Shown here piece after piece: positions 1 to 9,808 of a stretch of 64,000 nucleotides of DNA (its first letter is position 1; each line of letters opens with the position of its first letter). The translations under genes were made by a program, and so were the position numbers. Under the pieces are notes generated by a model. The model had not been told where the DNA came from, made no database searches, and worked only from the letters and a program-made list of their open reading frames with translations. Source of the stretch: an uncultured Prevotellaceae bacterium (GTDB taxonomy: Bacteria; Bacteroidota; Bacteroidia; Bacteroidales; Bacteroidaceae); assembly GCA_902799905.1 (NCBI GenBank), contig CADCCB010000008.1, forward strand, positions 19,600-83,599, written 5' to 3'.

Positions 1-2108
1 ATATGGCTGAGTTGCTGCGTGCCGGCGAAGACACCCGTCTGTTCTCGCGTATGCTGGACTACTATAGTTTCCCTTACCCCGATTTGGACCTGACCGTTCA
101 GGTGCGTGACGAGTCATCGTCTGCCGCTACGCAGGACACCGTCTATGCTATCCGCTATCTGAGCAGGAATTCTCAAGATAAGGAACTGAAGAGACCCGTC
201 TACGGATCGTCCAATGAAGTGGCCGATAACCAGTTGCTGGTCTTCGATCCAGGATGGAACTACTACAGACCGACCAAGACTGCCGATAAGGATGCAGAGA
301 TTGCTGCCATCCTGGCACCGGATAATAAGGCCATGGAGAACTATTTCATCAACGAGTCGCCCTATATCCTGAAGAACCTCGGCGTCCCCTCGCTTGACAT
401 TACAGCGGCAAACCTCACCGCCCATCTCGATGCTGTCTACAACAACGACCCGTCCATCTTCGCCAGCATCCTGAACAATACATTGAAATACTATATGTCG
501 AAGACCGTGCCCAGCATGTTCTCTACAGTGCAGAACGATGCCTTCGAGGCAATGGGATTGACGATAGACGACATCAATAAAAAGAGCGACGGCACCTACG
601 ATGTCACGATAGCCAACAATGGCGTCATCTATAAGATGAATAAACTTTTCGGCCCGAAACTCTACAACTCCGTGCTTGGTCCGGCTTCTGTCTATCAGGA
701 CATGCGTACTATGGGCCAGATGCTCAACGACCACCAGACCACAGCAGGTGTTCCCTCTAAACTTGGTGCCGATATGTACTACTATCTGCTGTCGATGAAG
801 GCCCGCTATGGCGTGTTCATCCCCACCGACAGCGAGACGCAGTTCATCGTCATTGATCCCGCATCGGTAAAGGATGCTGACGGTATGAAGGGACTTCTCT
901 TCCGTTTCGATCCCACAGTCACTGGCGCATTCAATGTGCTGGTCAACAAGTATAAATACATTGGCGGCCCCTACAACAGTCTGAGTTCCTACGATCCAGA
1001 TCCCATTGCAGAGGATGTCAATATTGAGACTGGTCAGTTCAATACGCAGATTAAGGACCTGCTCAACTATTGTACCATCGTTTTGGCCGATTCCACCGAA
1101 ACTGGTAAGGGTTCCCCCGTCTATGGTCTCTATGGCAACCGCTACTATAAGACAAAGCATGGCGGCGCTATTGTCGTCAACGGCAACAAGGTGGCTGGCG
1201 GCCTGCAAGTGAGCGATCCCTCGCAGTGGTCCACCATCACCGAGACCTTCGATGCCAATAGTCCCGATGCCACCATCGAGAATGGTACCGTTTACCGCCT
1301 CGACTTCCCGATTCAGCCCACGGTAACGAGTGTGCTTAAGGCTATGGAACAGCATCAGGAGTTCTATGACTCGGAGGCTAAGTATAATGAAGGTAATGAT
1401 CCCGAATACGACCATTTCCTCAATTTCTGCCTGGAACTCTCTGAGGAGGGTATCTACAACTGGGCCGGCATCCTTACCGGTGCCGAAGAGTCGCTTGACG
1501 TGAAAGATGCCAAGTTAAAGCCCTATATCGTCATCAACGGCGATAACAACTGGAATATGTTTAGCGCGTACAACTATACTATTTATGCGCCCACGTACGA
1601 GGCCATGATGGATGCCCAGCAAAACAAGGGCCTGCCCAGATGGAAGGATATCTATGCCATCTACAACGACTGGGAAAGCGTAGCCGCTCAGTATGGCTTT
1701 GCCTCTGAGGCCGATGCCAAGGCCTATGTGAAGGAGAAACTGGGTGTCATGGCGAAGTTTGTACGCTATCATACCCAGAACAGTTCGCTCTTTGCCGACG
1801 CGTATTTCAAGAACTTTGATCCTGCTACCGGCAAGACCGAGCCCGAACCTGAGTTCTCTACTTTCTGCACCAACAGTCTTGGTATCGCTGACAAGTTGAT
1901 AGTGACTGGTGGTAACAATCAGTTGATAGTCCAGGATGCCTCTGGCACCAAGGTGACCATCAATGCCTCTTCCAATACGGCCAACATTCTGGCCCGCGAC
2001 ATCACGACGAGTGGCAATGGCGACTTCAAGTCCATTGAGAGTTCATCCTTCGTGAGTATTCACGGCATCAGTGCCCCGCTTTGCTTCAACAAAAACGGAC
2101 AGTATTGA
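1..2108 (+). CDS. Fasciclin (FAS1)-like surface protein, 5' end cut by window
   Basis: The frame is open from the first base, so the true start and signal peptide lie outside the window; about 701 residues remain. Segments of the form A-P-x-N-K-A-M (around residue 103), a V/M-N-K-L-F-G-P block (around 212) and F-I-P-T-D (around 275) are the kind of repeating blocks seen in FAS1 adhesion domains, several of which seem to be present. SusC-1 follows after 40 bp on the same strand, so it is probably co-transcribed with the SusCD genes. The likely location is the outer-membrane surface, as for the two related lipoproteins downstream. The ligand is unknown. Family assignment is by recalled motif pattern only. 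Confidence 0.6.
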   Translation, partial: MAELLRAGEDTRLFSRMLDYYSFPYPDLDLTVQVRDESSSAATQDTVYAIRYLSRNSQDKELKRPVYGSSNEVADNQLLVFDPGWNYYRPTKTADKDAEIAAILAPDNKAMENYFINESPYILKNLGVPSLDITAANLTAHLDAVYNNDPSIFASILNNTLKYYMSKTVPSMFSTVQNDAFEAMGLTIDDINKKSDGTYDVTIANNGVIYKMNKLFGPKLYNSVLGPASVYQDMRTMGQMLNDHQTTAGVPSKLGADMYYYLLSMKARYGVFIPTDSETQFIVIDPASVKDADGMKGLLFRFDPTVTGAFNVLVNKYKYIGGPYNSLSSYDPDPIAEDVNIETGQFNTQIKDLLNYCTIVLADSTETGKGSPVYGLYGNRYYKTKHGGAIVVNGNKVAGGLQVSDPSQWSTITETFDANSPDATIENGTVYRLDFPIQPTVTSVLKAMEQHQEFYDSEAKYNEGNDPEYDHFLNFCLELSEEGIYNWAGILTGAEESLDVKDAKLKPYIVINGDNNWNMFSAYNYTIYAPTYEAMMDAQQNKGLPRWKDIYAIYNDWESVAAQYGFASEADAKAYVKEKLGVMAKFVRYHTQNSSLFADAYFKNFDPATGKTEPEPEFSTFCTNSLGIADKLIVTGGNNQLIVQDASGTKVTINASSNTANILARDITTSGNGDFKSIESSSFVSIHGISAPLCFNKNGQY

Positions 2109-2148
2109 TTAGTGAAAAGTATAACGAAACAAACGAAATAAGATACTT

Positions 2149-5100
2149 ATGTCAAAATCAAGAATCCTATTGACACTCCTGTTTGCCTTCGTCGCCCAGA
2201 TGATGATGGCCCAGGGTATAGTCATATCAGGTTCGGTGGAAGACTCCATGGGACCGGTGATGTTGGCCAATGTCACTGAGCGAGACGCCAACAACCGTAT
2301 CGTGAACCACACCCAGACCGATATGATGGGTAACTTCTCCATGAAGATTACCAACAAGAAGAACAAACTCGTCATCTCTTATGTAGGCAGCAAGGACAAG
2401 GTGCTGACTATCGGTGACCAGAAGAAATTCGTCGTTAAACTCGATGACTCGAAAACCACGCTGAACGAGGTTACCGTGAAAGGCCGTCGCACTAATTCCG
2501 GTGGTCTGAGCATCGACAAGCGCGAGATGTCGGTCTCTCAGCAGACCATGAACATGGCTGATGTGGAAGGTATGGCCTTCACCTCGGCCGATGAGGCCCT
2601 GCAGGGTGAGATTGCCGGTCTGGATATCGTGGCTAACTCAGGTAACCTCGGTGCCGGCACATCGATGCGTCTGCGTGGTGTGTCAACGCTCAATGGCGAT
2701 GCCGAGCCCCTGATCGTGGTCGATGACAAGATCTTCGAATACAACAAAGAAGACTTCGACCCTGAGAATGTCAACGAGGAGCAGTTCTCCTCGATGCTGG
2801 CCATCAGCGTCGACGATATTGCCAGCATCACCGTGCTGAAGGATGCTGCCGCTACGGCTATCTGGGGTAACCAGGGTGCCAATGGTGTCATCCAGATTAC
2901 CACTAAGCGTGGTACGCGCAGCAAGCCCAGGGTGAACCTGAGTTATAAGTTCACCGGCACCTGGATGCCTGCCGGTTATGACCTGCTGAATGGTGACAAC
3001 TACACCATGATGCTCAAGGAGGCCTTCTATAACCCCACGCAGAATCCTGAAGCCACCAACAATATATGGGAGATTGCCTACCGCACACCGGAAGAGTGGG
3101 CCGATGCCAACAACTGGAACAAGAATACCGACTGGGTGGATGCTGTCAAGCAGTTCGGTGAGAAGCACGAGGCCAACTTCAGCATCACCGGTGGTGGTCA
3201 GAAGGCACAGTTCCGTATCTCTGCCGGTTACAACCGTGAGACGGGTACCATCATCAAACAGCGTCTGGATCGTCTGACCACGCGTCTGGTACTCGACTAT
3301 AATGTCAGTGACCGTATCCGCTTCTCTACCAACTTCGCGTTGACCTACACCGACAACCTGAAGAACTATTCCTATGGTAGCAGCAAGAACGGCAACTCGA
3401 ACAATAACCTGCTGGCTATGGCTATGGCCATGGCACCTAATGCTAGCATCTACCGTTACGACCGTTACGGCAACGACACGGGTGAGTTCTTCCTGATGAA
3501 CCCCATTGTCTCAGGAAAATATCCTGTAGATGGTAATTATACCTCTAATGAACTGCAGAATGTGGCAAACATCGGCAACCCCGTTGCCTATGCCTACAAC
3601 TCCTGGCAGAAAGAACAGACCTACAGCATTGTGCCCGACTTCACCCTGAAGTACGAACTGCTGGGTACTGGAAGCGGTCAGCACCGCCTGACCTTCGAAG
3701 GCCGTGTCTGGTTCGACATCTTCGCCTACTCCCTGCCCACCTTTATGCCTGGCAGCCTGTCGAACGGTAACTATTATGACAGTGACTATAACTTCCTGAC
3801 CAATACAGAGAAGAATAATTTCAAGATGAGTTCGCGCCTGCAACTCACCTACACACCGGCATTCAAGAACGAGGACCTCTATCTGACGATGTTGGCCCGT
3901 TACGAAGCCAATACCAATAAGTACACCTACCAGTATCTGGGCCAGAGTTCCATTCCCAATGGCATTGAGTCGTCGACGGTGAATGCCCATCTGTTGAGCA
4001 TGAGCAACCAGACCAGCACGACGAAGTCTGCATCCCAGAACTTCCTCTACAATGCCCACTTCTCCTACAAGTCGCGCTATAATGTCGGCTTCTCGCTGCG
4101 TGGCGACGGCAGTTCGACCTTCGGTCCCAACAACCCCTGGTTCATCTCTCCGTCGGTGTCGTTGCGCTACAACCTCAGTGAAGAGGCCTTCTTCAAACCA
4201 TTGAGGAAGTATGTGTCGATGCTCGGCATCCGCGGCTCGTGGGCTATCACGGGTAGTTCCAATGTCGCTGTTGACAACTACTTCAACCAGTACACCAGTT
4301 CCGGCACTTATGGCAAGGCCACGATGACCACCATGAGCGGCATGAAACTCGACGACCTGCGTCCTGAGAAGAAGACAGGTATGAACCTCGGCTTCAACCT
4401 GGGCCTGTTGGACGACAAGTTGGAGTTCGACCTCAACCTCTATAAGGAGAACAAGAAGGACCTGCTCATGCGTAGCATCCCCATCCCCTCTTCTGCTTCC
4501 TGGAACGGTGGCACTACCATGGCCTGGGGCAACGTAGGTGAGTTGGAGAACAAAGGTTGGGAACTGTCTATCTCAGCCAATAAGTTCATCAAGGTGAAGA
4601 AGTTCTCAGTATCGGCTAACTTCAATATGGCCCAGAACGTCAATAAACTCCTTGACATGGACAGTCGTGTGCTCGAAACACTGAACAAGCGTCCAGAGTA
4701 TGACTGGCGCGGTTCATCGACGGTGCTCAGCCGTGTTGTTGTGGGCGACCCGCTCTGTTCTATCTATGGCTACAACAGCCTTGGCGTGTTCAGCCATTCC
4801 TATGATTACTTGTCGAATATGAATACCAAGCAGCAGCAGTTGCAGCAGTTGGCTGCCGCTCAAGGTGAGAACTACAACTGGGACTATGAGTCGTGGATCA
4901 ACGGCTTCCTCAGTGGTACGCTGCCCGACGAGTGGTATGAGCAGAACAACCTGGAAAAGCGCCCCTATACTGCTCCTGTCGTGACCGATGAAAACGGTCA
5001 TGTCGTGATGACCAGTAATGGCGTGCCTAAGGAGTTGACCTATTATTATGGTGCCACCGATTATAAGTTCAAGGGTGGTGATGCCATCTACGAGGATGTG

Positions 5101-5643
5101 AACCATGATGGTACCATCAACGAACTCGACATTAAGTATCTGGGCAACTCGCTGCCTAAGATGCAGGGTGGTTTCAGCCTGACCATGCAGTATGGCCAGT
5201 GGAAGTTGGTGGCCCGCTTCAACTACCGCTGGGGCAACAAGATTGTCAATGTAGCCCGCATGAACCTGGAGAGCATGTATGGTACCGAGAATCAGACTTC
5301 TACCGTTACCTACCGTTGGCGTAAGGACGGCGATGTCACGCTGATCCCACGCGCCCTTAATGGTGCAGGTTACAACTACCAGATGTCGTCGCGCTTTGTG
5401 GAGGATGGCTCGTTCCTGCGCCTGAACAACCTTCAGATTTCCTACAGCGTGCCTAAGAACACGGTCAAGAAACTCGGTCTGAACTCTCTCTCGGCCTATG
5501 TGACTATGAACAACCTCTTCTGTTGGACGAGGTACACAGGTATCGATCCCGAAATCGCCGCTGGTACCTACACGCCTGCCAAGGACGGCAATTCCACGCC
5601 AAGGTCCAGGTCGGTTACCGCCAGCCTTAGTTTCGGATTCTGA
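2149..5643 (+). CDS. SusC-like TonB-dependent outer-membrane transporter (SusC-1)
   Basis: 1164 residues. A signal peptide (about residues 1-22, ending M-M-A-Q) is followed by a carboxypeptidase-regulatory-like beta domain (about 24-105), then the plug domain with the SusC hallmarks: L-Q-G-x-I-A-G-L-D near 150, R-L-R-G-V-S-T-L-N near 175 and I-T-V-L-K-D-A-A-A-T near 228. The rest is a 22-strand-type barrel ending in S-L-S-F-G-F. SusC proteins import oligosaccharides or peptides with energy from TonB-ExbBD and are capped by a SusD lipoprotein. The partner gene follows after 46 bp. No substrate can be read from the sequence. The ATG at 2149 is the only start that includes the whole signal peptide. 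Confidence 0.95.
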   Translation: MSKSRILLTLLFAFVAQMMMAQGIVISGSVEDSMGPVMLANVTERDANNRIVNHTQTDMMGNFSMKITNKKNKLVISYVGSKDKVLTIGDQKKFVVKLDDSKTTLNEVTVKGRRTNSGGLSIDKREMSVSQQTMNMADVEGMAFTSADEALQGEIAGLDIVANSGNLGAGTSMRLRGVSTLNGDAEPLIVVDDKIFEYNKEDFDPENVNEEQFSSMLAISVDDIASITVLKDAAATAIWGNQGANGVIQITTKRGTRSKPRVNLSYKFTGTWMPAGYDLLNGDNYTMMLKEAFYNPTQNPEATNNIWEIAYRTPEEWADANNWNKNTDWVDAVKQFGEKHEANFSITGGGQKAQFRISAGYNRETGTIIKQRLDRLTTRLVLDYNVSDRIRFSTNFALTYTDNLKNYSYGSSKNGNSNNNLLAMAMAMAPNASIYRYDRYGNDTGEFFLMNPIVSGKYPVDGNYTSNELQNVANIGNPVAYAYNSWQKEQTYSIVPDFTLKYELLGTGSGQHRLTFEGRVWFDIFAYSLPTFMPGSLSNGNYYDSDYNFLTNTEKNNFKMSSRLQLTYTPAFKNEDLYLTMLARYEANTNKYTYQYLGQSSIPNGIESSTVNAHLLSMSNQTSTTKSASQNFLYNAHFSYKSRYNVGFSLRGDGSSTFGPNNPWFISPSVSLRYNLSEEAFFKPLRKYVSMLGIRGSWAITGSSNVAVDNYFNQYTSSGTYGKATMTTMSGMKLDDLRPEKKTGMNLGFNLGLLDDKLEFDLNLYKENKKDLLMRSIPIPSSASWNGGTTMAWGNVGELENKGWELSISANKFIKVKKFSVSANFNMAQNVNKLLDMDSRVLETLNKRPEYDWRGSSTVLSRVVVGDPLCSIYGYNSLGVFSHSYDYLSNMNTKQQQLQQLAAAQGENYNWDYESWINGFLSGTLPDEWYEQNNLEKRPYTAPVVTDENGHVVMTSNGVPKELTYYYGATDYKFKGGDAIYEDVNHDGTINELDIKYLGNSLPKMQGGFSLTMQYGQWKLVARFNYRWGNKIVNVARMNLESMYGTENQTSTVTYRWRKDGDVTLIPRALNGAGYNYQMSSRFVEDGSFLRLNNLQISYSVPKNTVKKLGLNSLSAYVTMNNLFCWTRYTGIDPEIAAGTYTPAKDGNSTPRSRSVTASLSFGF

Positions 5644-5645
5644 GA

Positions 5646-5737
5646 AATGTAAAAATTAAAAAATGAAATAATGCAAAAAAGAAACAGGTATGAAACGAAA
5701 TAATTTTTTAATTTTTAAATTGTTTAATTTTTACATT
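5646..5737 (+). repeat. Inverted repeat linking SusD-1 leader and signal-peptide codons
   Basis: The 15-base arm at 5646-5660 (AATGTAAAAATTAAA) is perfectly complementary to 5723-5737, which lies inside the signal-peptide codons of SusD-1. The start codon (5690) and its ribosome site lie in the loop. The same left arm recurs before the next gene at 7446. Confidence 0.75.
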
Positions 5738-7444
5738 GCGGCAGCAGTTCTGGCGATGACGTCTTGTGTTGATACGGTGATTCTGCCTGACAACAAGACG
5801 GTCGACGACGACTACTGGCAGAACAAGAGTGAGGTGGAAGGTGTCGTGGCAAAAGCCTACGACCAGTTGCGCAACTCTGTTGCCATACGCAATATGATTG
5901 TCTGGGGCGACTTCCGTTCCGACGAGTTCAATGTGTCGAGCGATGTGTCTGCCACCAATGCCGACAAGATTGCCCTGTCGCAGATCTACTCGATGAATAT
6001 CAGCACGGATAACACGTTCACCGGCTGGTATCCCTTCTACTCCGCCATCAACTACTGTAACCTGGTACTTGAGAAGGCAGAGGATGTTATCAAGAATGAT
6101 CCTGACTACGACCGTAATGACTATCTGATCAACAGGTCACAGGTGCTCTCATTGCGTGCTTTCTGCTATTTCTACCTGACACGTGTGTTCCACGACATCC
6201 CCGTGACACCCCATGCCTACCTGAATAGCAGCGATGATCTCAATGCACCGCAACTGGCCCCCGACTCTGTGCTCAATATGTGTATCAGCGACCTGAAGGA
6301 AGCCCTGAACGATGCTATTCCTGGCAATACCTACGCCAGGATTGATGGTGAAGAGTGGCGCGACAAGGCTTTCCTCACCAGAGATGGCATCTGTGCCGTC
6401 CTGGCCGATATCTACCTGTGGCGAGCCTCCATCAACCGTGATGCCAACGACTATCAGGCCTGCGTGGACTATTGCGACAGGGTGATTGCTGCCAAGAAGG
6501 AAGCCTACGAGGCTATGCCTCATCGTGGCAGGGGAGAAGAACAACAGGTACAAGACTATTATCTCTCTTCCTATCTTGAGATGTACAAGGATATCTTTGC
6601 CAATCCTGGTAATCCTGCCGACGAGACCATCTTTGAACTCTCGTTCTACAACTCCAGTAACACTGGCTTGTCTCAGATGTACTATAACCTGACTGGTAGT
6701 ACTGGCCTTATCAAGGCTTCAGACAGGTTTGGCAAAGTCATTGCCCAGAGCGATGGCGTGTGGCACAACACCTATGACCAGCGTCTCTATGAGTTTGTGT
6801 TCGATGCCACCAGTTCTTCCAAGGAAAACTTTGATGTGCGCAAGTTCATCGGTGCCGAATCCGCCGGCGAGGGTAAGATTCAGTCAGCCCCTGGATCCGG
6901 ACGTGCAACGACTTTCGCACCCACTTGGATCTTCTATCGTCTCACCGATGTGATGCTGATGAAGGCTGAGGCTCTCGTGCAACTCTATGAGTTGGGCGGC
7001 AAGGCCGATGGCGACACCCGCAACGAGGAGGCCTTTGCCATCTGCCGCTTCGTCAACGACCGTGCCCTGCCTCTGAACTATCAGGGCGAGGGTAGTGGCA
7101 AAGTCTCTCTGAAGTATTCTACCTATGCTGACAAGATGGAGTCGCTGGTGTTGGAAGAGCGCGTCCGCGAACTGTGCTTCGAGGGTAAGCGCTGGTACGA
7201 CCTGATGCGCTATAACTACCGTCACACCAGCACAAAGGCTGACTTGAAGAAGAAACTCAGCGAGAGTTTTGTGACCAATAATGATGAGTTCCTCGAATTG
7301 GCCCTGCGTAAGTATGCTGTACCTACAGCCATGAAGTCGAAGATACGTGATGAGCGCTATCTCTACATGCCAATCAACCAGGACGAGATGGACCTCAATC
7401 CCAACCTGGTGCAGAACCCGGCCTACAGGTCCTCGAAGAAATGA
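5690..7444 (+). CDS. SusD-like nutrient-binding outer-membrane lipoprotein (SusD-1)
   Basis: 584 residues. The lipoprotein signal ends L-A-M-T-S-C, with the acylated cysteine at residue 26. The mature protein has SusD/RagB features: an N-terminal helical TPR-like region (A-K-A-Y-D-Q-L-R near 50, S-L-R-A-F-C-Y-F-Y-L near 155) and the C-terminal block E-E-R-V-R-E-L-C-F-E-G-K-R-W-Y-D-L near 485, followed by the N-P-x-Y ending. SusD proteins form the hinged lid over the SusC barrel. The hydrophobic core of the signal peptide is coded by an AT-rich stretch complementary to the gene's own leader. It sits between SusC-1 and a fasciclin lipoprotein in one operon. Confidence 0.95.
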   Translation: MKRNNFLIFKLFNFYIAAAVLAMTSCVDTVILPDNKTVDDDYWQNKSEVEGVVAKAYDQLRNSVAIRNMIVWGDFRSDEFNVSSDVSATNADKIALSQIYSMNISTDNTFTGWYPFYSAINYCNLVLEKAEDVIKNDPDYDRNDYLINRSQVLSLRAFCYFYLTRVFHDIPVTPHAYLNSSDDLNAPQLAPDSVLNMCISDLKEALNDAIPGNTYARIDGEEWRDKAFLTRDGICAVLADIYLWRASINRDANDYQACVDYCDRVIAAKKEAYEAMPHRGRGEEQQVQDYYLSSYLEMYKDIFANPGNPADETIFELSFYNSSNTGLSQMYYNLTGSTGLIKASDRFGKVIAQSDGVWHNTYDQRLYEFVFDATSSSKENFDVRKFIGAESAGEGKIQSAPGSGRATTFAPTWIFYRLTDVMLMKAEALVQLYELGGKADGDTRNEEAFAICRFVNDRALPLNYQGEGSGKVSLKYSTYADKMESLVLEERVRELCFEGKRWYDLMRYNYRHTSTKADLKKKLSESFVTNNDEFLELALRKYAVPTAMKSKIRDERYLYMPINQDEMDLNPNLVQNPAYRSSKK

Positions 7445-7445
7445 C

Positions 7446-7529
7446 AATGTAAAAATTAAAAAATGAAAAATGGTAAAATACGATAGCATTATGAAACGAA
7501 AAATATTTTTGTTCTTTAATTTTTGCATT
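7446..7529 (+). repeat. Second copy of the leader/signal-peptide inverted repeat
   Basis: The arm at 7446-7460 is identical to the one at 5646-5660. It is complementary to 7515-7529 at 14 of 15 positions, and the single difference gives a G-U pair in RNA. The start codon at 7491 lies in the loop and the right arm lies in signal-peptide codons. Confidence 0.7.
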
Positions 7530-9737
7530 TTGGCATCAGCCACGCTGATGACAGGTTGCAACGAGGAGCCTGACACCTCCAACCTCTTCTCTGCCACGGA
7601 TAAGACCATCGCCGAGATGCTGCGCGAACGGAGCGACTTGAGTGCCTTCTACCGCATCCTTGACAAAGGCGGCTTTGCCAAGTATATGGGAACCTATGGC
7701 ACCTATACCTGCTTCGCTCCCATGAACGATGGTGTCAGCACCTATCTGGACAGCCTCTATAACGATGAGTCCTATCTCATCTCGAAGGCCAAGCAGAAGC
7801 ACAACGGCATTACCGAGGATGCTAACTGGAACAGCCTCGATGTGATGGCCAAGGTGGAGTTGATGAGTGACTCACTCTGCGAAGATATCTCCCGCTATCA
7901 CCTCTCGGGTGAGGCCCACATGCAGGTGGACAACGACGGTACCGGTTCCAACTGGTCAACCATGAAACTGGGCCGTTCCATCAAGGTCGGCACCTTCGGC
8001 CTGGATGCCTATAAGGAAGAGTTCATCGGCCTGACCAGTCTTAACGAGGCTTCTGCCATCGTCGAAGGTGACATCGAGGCCGTCAACGGCATCCTTCATA
8101 TCTGTTCCGACGTCATACCCCGTTCCGACCGCACCATCGACGACCAGATGCGTGTGTTTGCCGAGAAGGATATGAGCATCTTCTATGAGGCTCTTGAGAA
8201 GACCGGTTATACCGACATGCTTCTTATTGAGAAGAAGACCAATGCCGACGGCTCTGTTATTAAATATGATATGGGTGACGACCATACTGATGGTGACCGC
8301 AATGGTAACAACCCCCTTTATTATCCAAAGGAGTGCCTGATCAAGTGGACGGTCTTTGCCGAGACCGACGATGTGTTCCGTGCTCACGGCATCAACAGTT
8401 TCGACGACCTGAAGGCCAAGTGCATTGAGTGGTATGGCAACTGCGGACAGTGGTACGACTACATCAAGGAGAAGAACATCACCATCAGCACTGGCGACGA
8501 CTACACCAACCAGTTCAACGTGGTCAACATGTTCGTGGCCTACCATATCCTGCGTGCCGGTATGCCTGTCGACAAGATTGTCTATGAGACGAAGGTTGCT
8601 TACTCTGCAGGTACGTGGAACTTCTGCTTCGGCTATGAGCCAAACGAGTATTTCGAGACCCTGCTTCCCAACACGCTGCTGAAGGTGTGGGAGACCAATC
8701 CCAAGACGACGAAGGAATTGTGGATCAACCGTTACCTCACCAACAACACGCTGACCCGTAGGATTGGTATGTTCGGCATCGACGGCGACGGCGACCACAC
8801 CTTGGTTTACAAGGGTGCCCAGATCGACCGCAATGGTGAGAAGGAGTGCGTCAATGGCTATATCCACCGCATCAAAGACATTCTGAAATACGATGAGAAT
8901 GCCCGTGGTGCCCTGAACGAGCGTCTGCGCCTCGACTCATCGACCTTCCTCTATGAGTTGATCAACAACGGCCTGCGCTTTGCCACTAGTACTGAGATCA
9001 GTACACTCAACGATGGCGGCAACGGTGCCCGTATGGCTTTCGAGAATAGTTATTTCGACAATATCGTCTGCTACAACCCGAGCACGGTGCTCCGTTTCTG
9101 TGTCCTGGGCGCCTGGCGTGCACACAACAGTGACCAGTTCCAGGGATGGGATATCTACGACTTCGCCATCAAGTTGCCGCATGTGCCGACTGGCGACTAT
9201 GAGTTGCGCATCATCTATCCCCCGATGAAAAATGGCGGACTGATGCAGTTCTACCTGGGCAATACGTCGAAGCAGTCAGACATGGTAGCCGTCGGTATCC
9301 CCTTCGATGCCTGTGCCGATCCGAATGAAGATCCTTCCTTCGGCTATGAGCCGGAGCCGGAAGCGAAAGACGAGACCTATGACTACGGCATCGAGAGTGA
9401 TCAGACCATGCATGTGCGTGGCTACTTGCGTGCTCCCGCTTCTTTCTCGCGTGGTACTTATAATACTATCACCGACGTGCTGTCCTATGATGAGAGCGAC
9501 CGCTACTCGGCAGCCAAGCAGATTACAGGCAATACCAACTGCCGCACGGAGAGTGGCTATGGCACCATGATGCTGCGCCGCGTCATCACCACCCAGCGCT
9601 TTGAGCAGGGCAAGGACTACTGGCTGCGCATCAAGAACTTGGTGAACGATGTCAACCTCGGCTGGTCGTTCGACTTCATCGAATTCGTGCCGCTGGATGT
9701 TGTCAACAGTCAGGAACTGACCGAAGACTGGTACTAA
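7491..9737 (+). CDS. Fasciclin-domain lipoprotein with C-terminal beta-sandwich-like region
   Basis: 748 residues from the ATG at 7491. An in-frame ATG at 7470 exists, but it only adds residues in front of a clean lipoprotein signal that ends L-M-T-G-C (Cys23). FAS1-like blocks are seen near residues 35-75 (S-D-L-S-A-F-Y-R-I-L, then Y-T-C-F-A-P-M-N-D) and 185-215 (V-N-G-I-L-H-I). The last 250 residues (G-D-Y-E-L-R-I-I-Y-P, then Y-W-L-R-I-K) look like a beta-rich binding domain that I cannot name with certainty. It lies 46 bp after SusD-1 and probably acts with it on the cell surface, as an adhesin or substrate-binding accessory. The function is inferred. Confidence 0.75.
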   Translation: MKRKIFLFFNFCILASATLMTGCNEEPDTSNLFSATDKTIAEMLRERSDLSAFYRILDKGGFAKYMGTYGTYTCFAPMNDGVSTYLDSLYNDESYLISKAKQKHNGITEDANWNSLDVMAKVELMSDSLCEDISRYHLSGEAHMQVDNDGTGSNWSTMKLGRSIKVGTFGLDAYKEEFIGLTSLNEASAIVEGDIEAVNGILHICSDVIPRSDRTIDDQMRVFAEKDMSIFYEALEKTGYTDMLLIEKKTNADGSVIKYDMGDDHTDGDRNGNNPLYYPKECLIKWTVFAETDDVFRAHGINSFDDLKAKCIEWYGNCGQWYDYIKEKNITISTGDDYTNQFNVVNMFVAYHILRAGMPVDKIVYETKVAYSAGTWNFCFGYEPNEYFETLLPNTLLKVWETNPKTTKELWINRYLTNNTLTRRIGMFGIDGDGDHTLVYKGAQIDRNGEKECVNGYIHRIKDILKYDENARGALNERLRLDSSTFLYELINNGLRFATSTEISTLNDGGNGARMAFENSYFDNIVCYNPSTVLRFCVLGAWRAHNSDQFQGWDIYDFAIKLPHVPTGDYELRIIYPPMKNGGLMQFYLGNTSKQSDMVAVGIPFDACADPNEDPSFGYEPEPEAKDETYDYGIESDQTMHVRGYLRAPASFSRGTYNTITDVLSYDESDRYSAAKQITGNTNCRTESGYGTMMLRRVITTQRFEQGKDYWLRIKNLVNDVNLGWSFDFIEFVPLDVVNSQELTEDWY

Positions 9738-9766
9738 TGAAGTGAAAAGTGAAGAGTGAAAAATTC
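9738..9766. repeat. Short degenerate AAGTGAA-type repeats
   Basis: The spacer after the stop codon carries about four degenerate copies of a 7-base unit (AAGTGAA / AGAGTGA). Similar heptamer tracts occur elsewhere in this window with different units (25804-25936, 37277-37300, 63163-63190). Confidence 0.45.
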
Positions 9767-9808
9767 GCTACCGCTTTAAAATAGTTTAATATTTAGATTT
9801 CAATAATT

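Noticed and set aside
114-1415. Open frame of 433 codons antisense to the first fasciclin gene
   Set aside because: Same reason: a mirror of the coding bias on the other strand, with no ribosome site or known domain.
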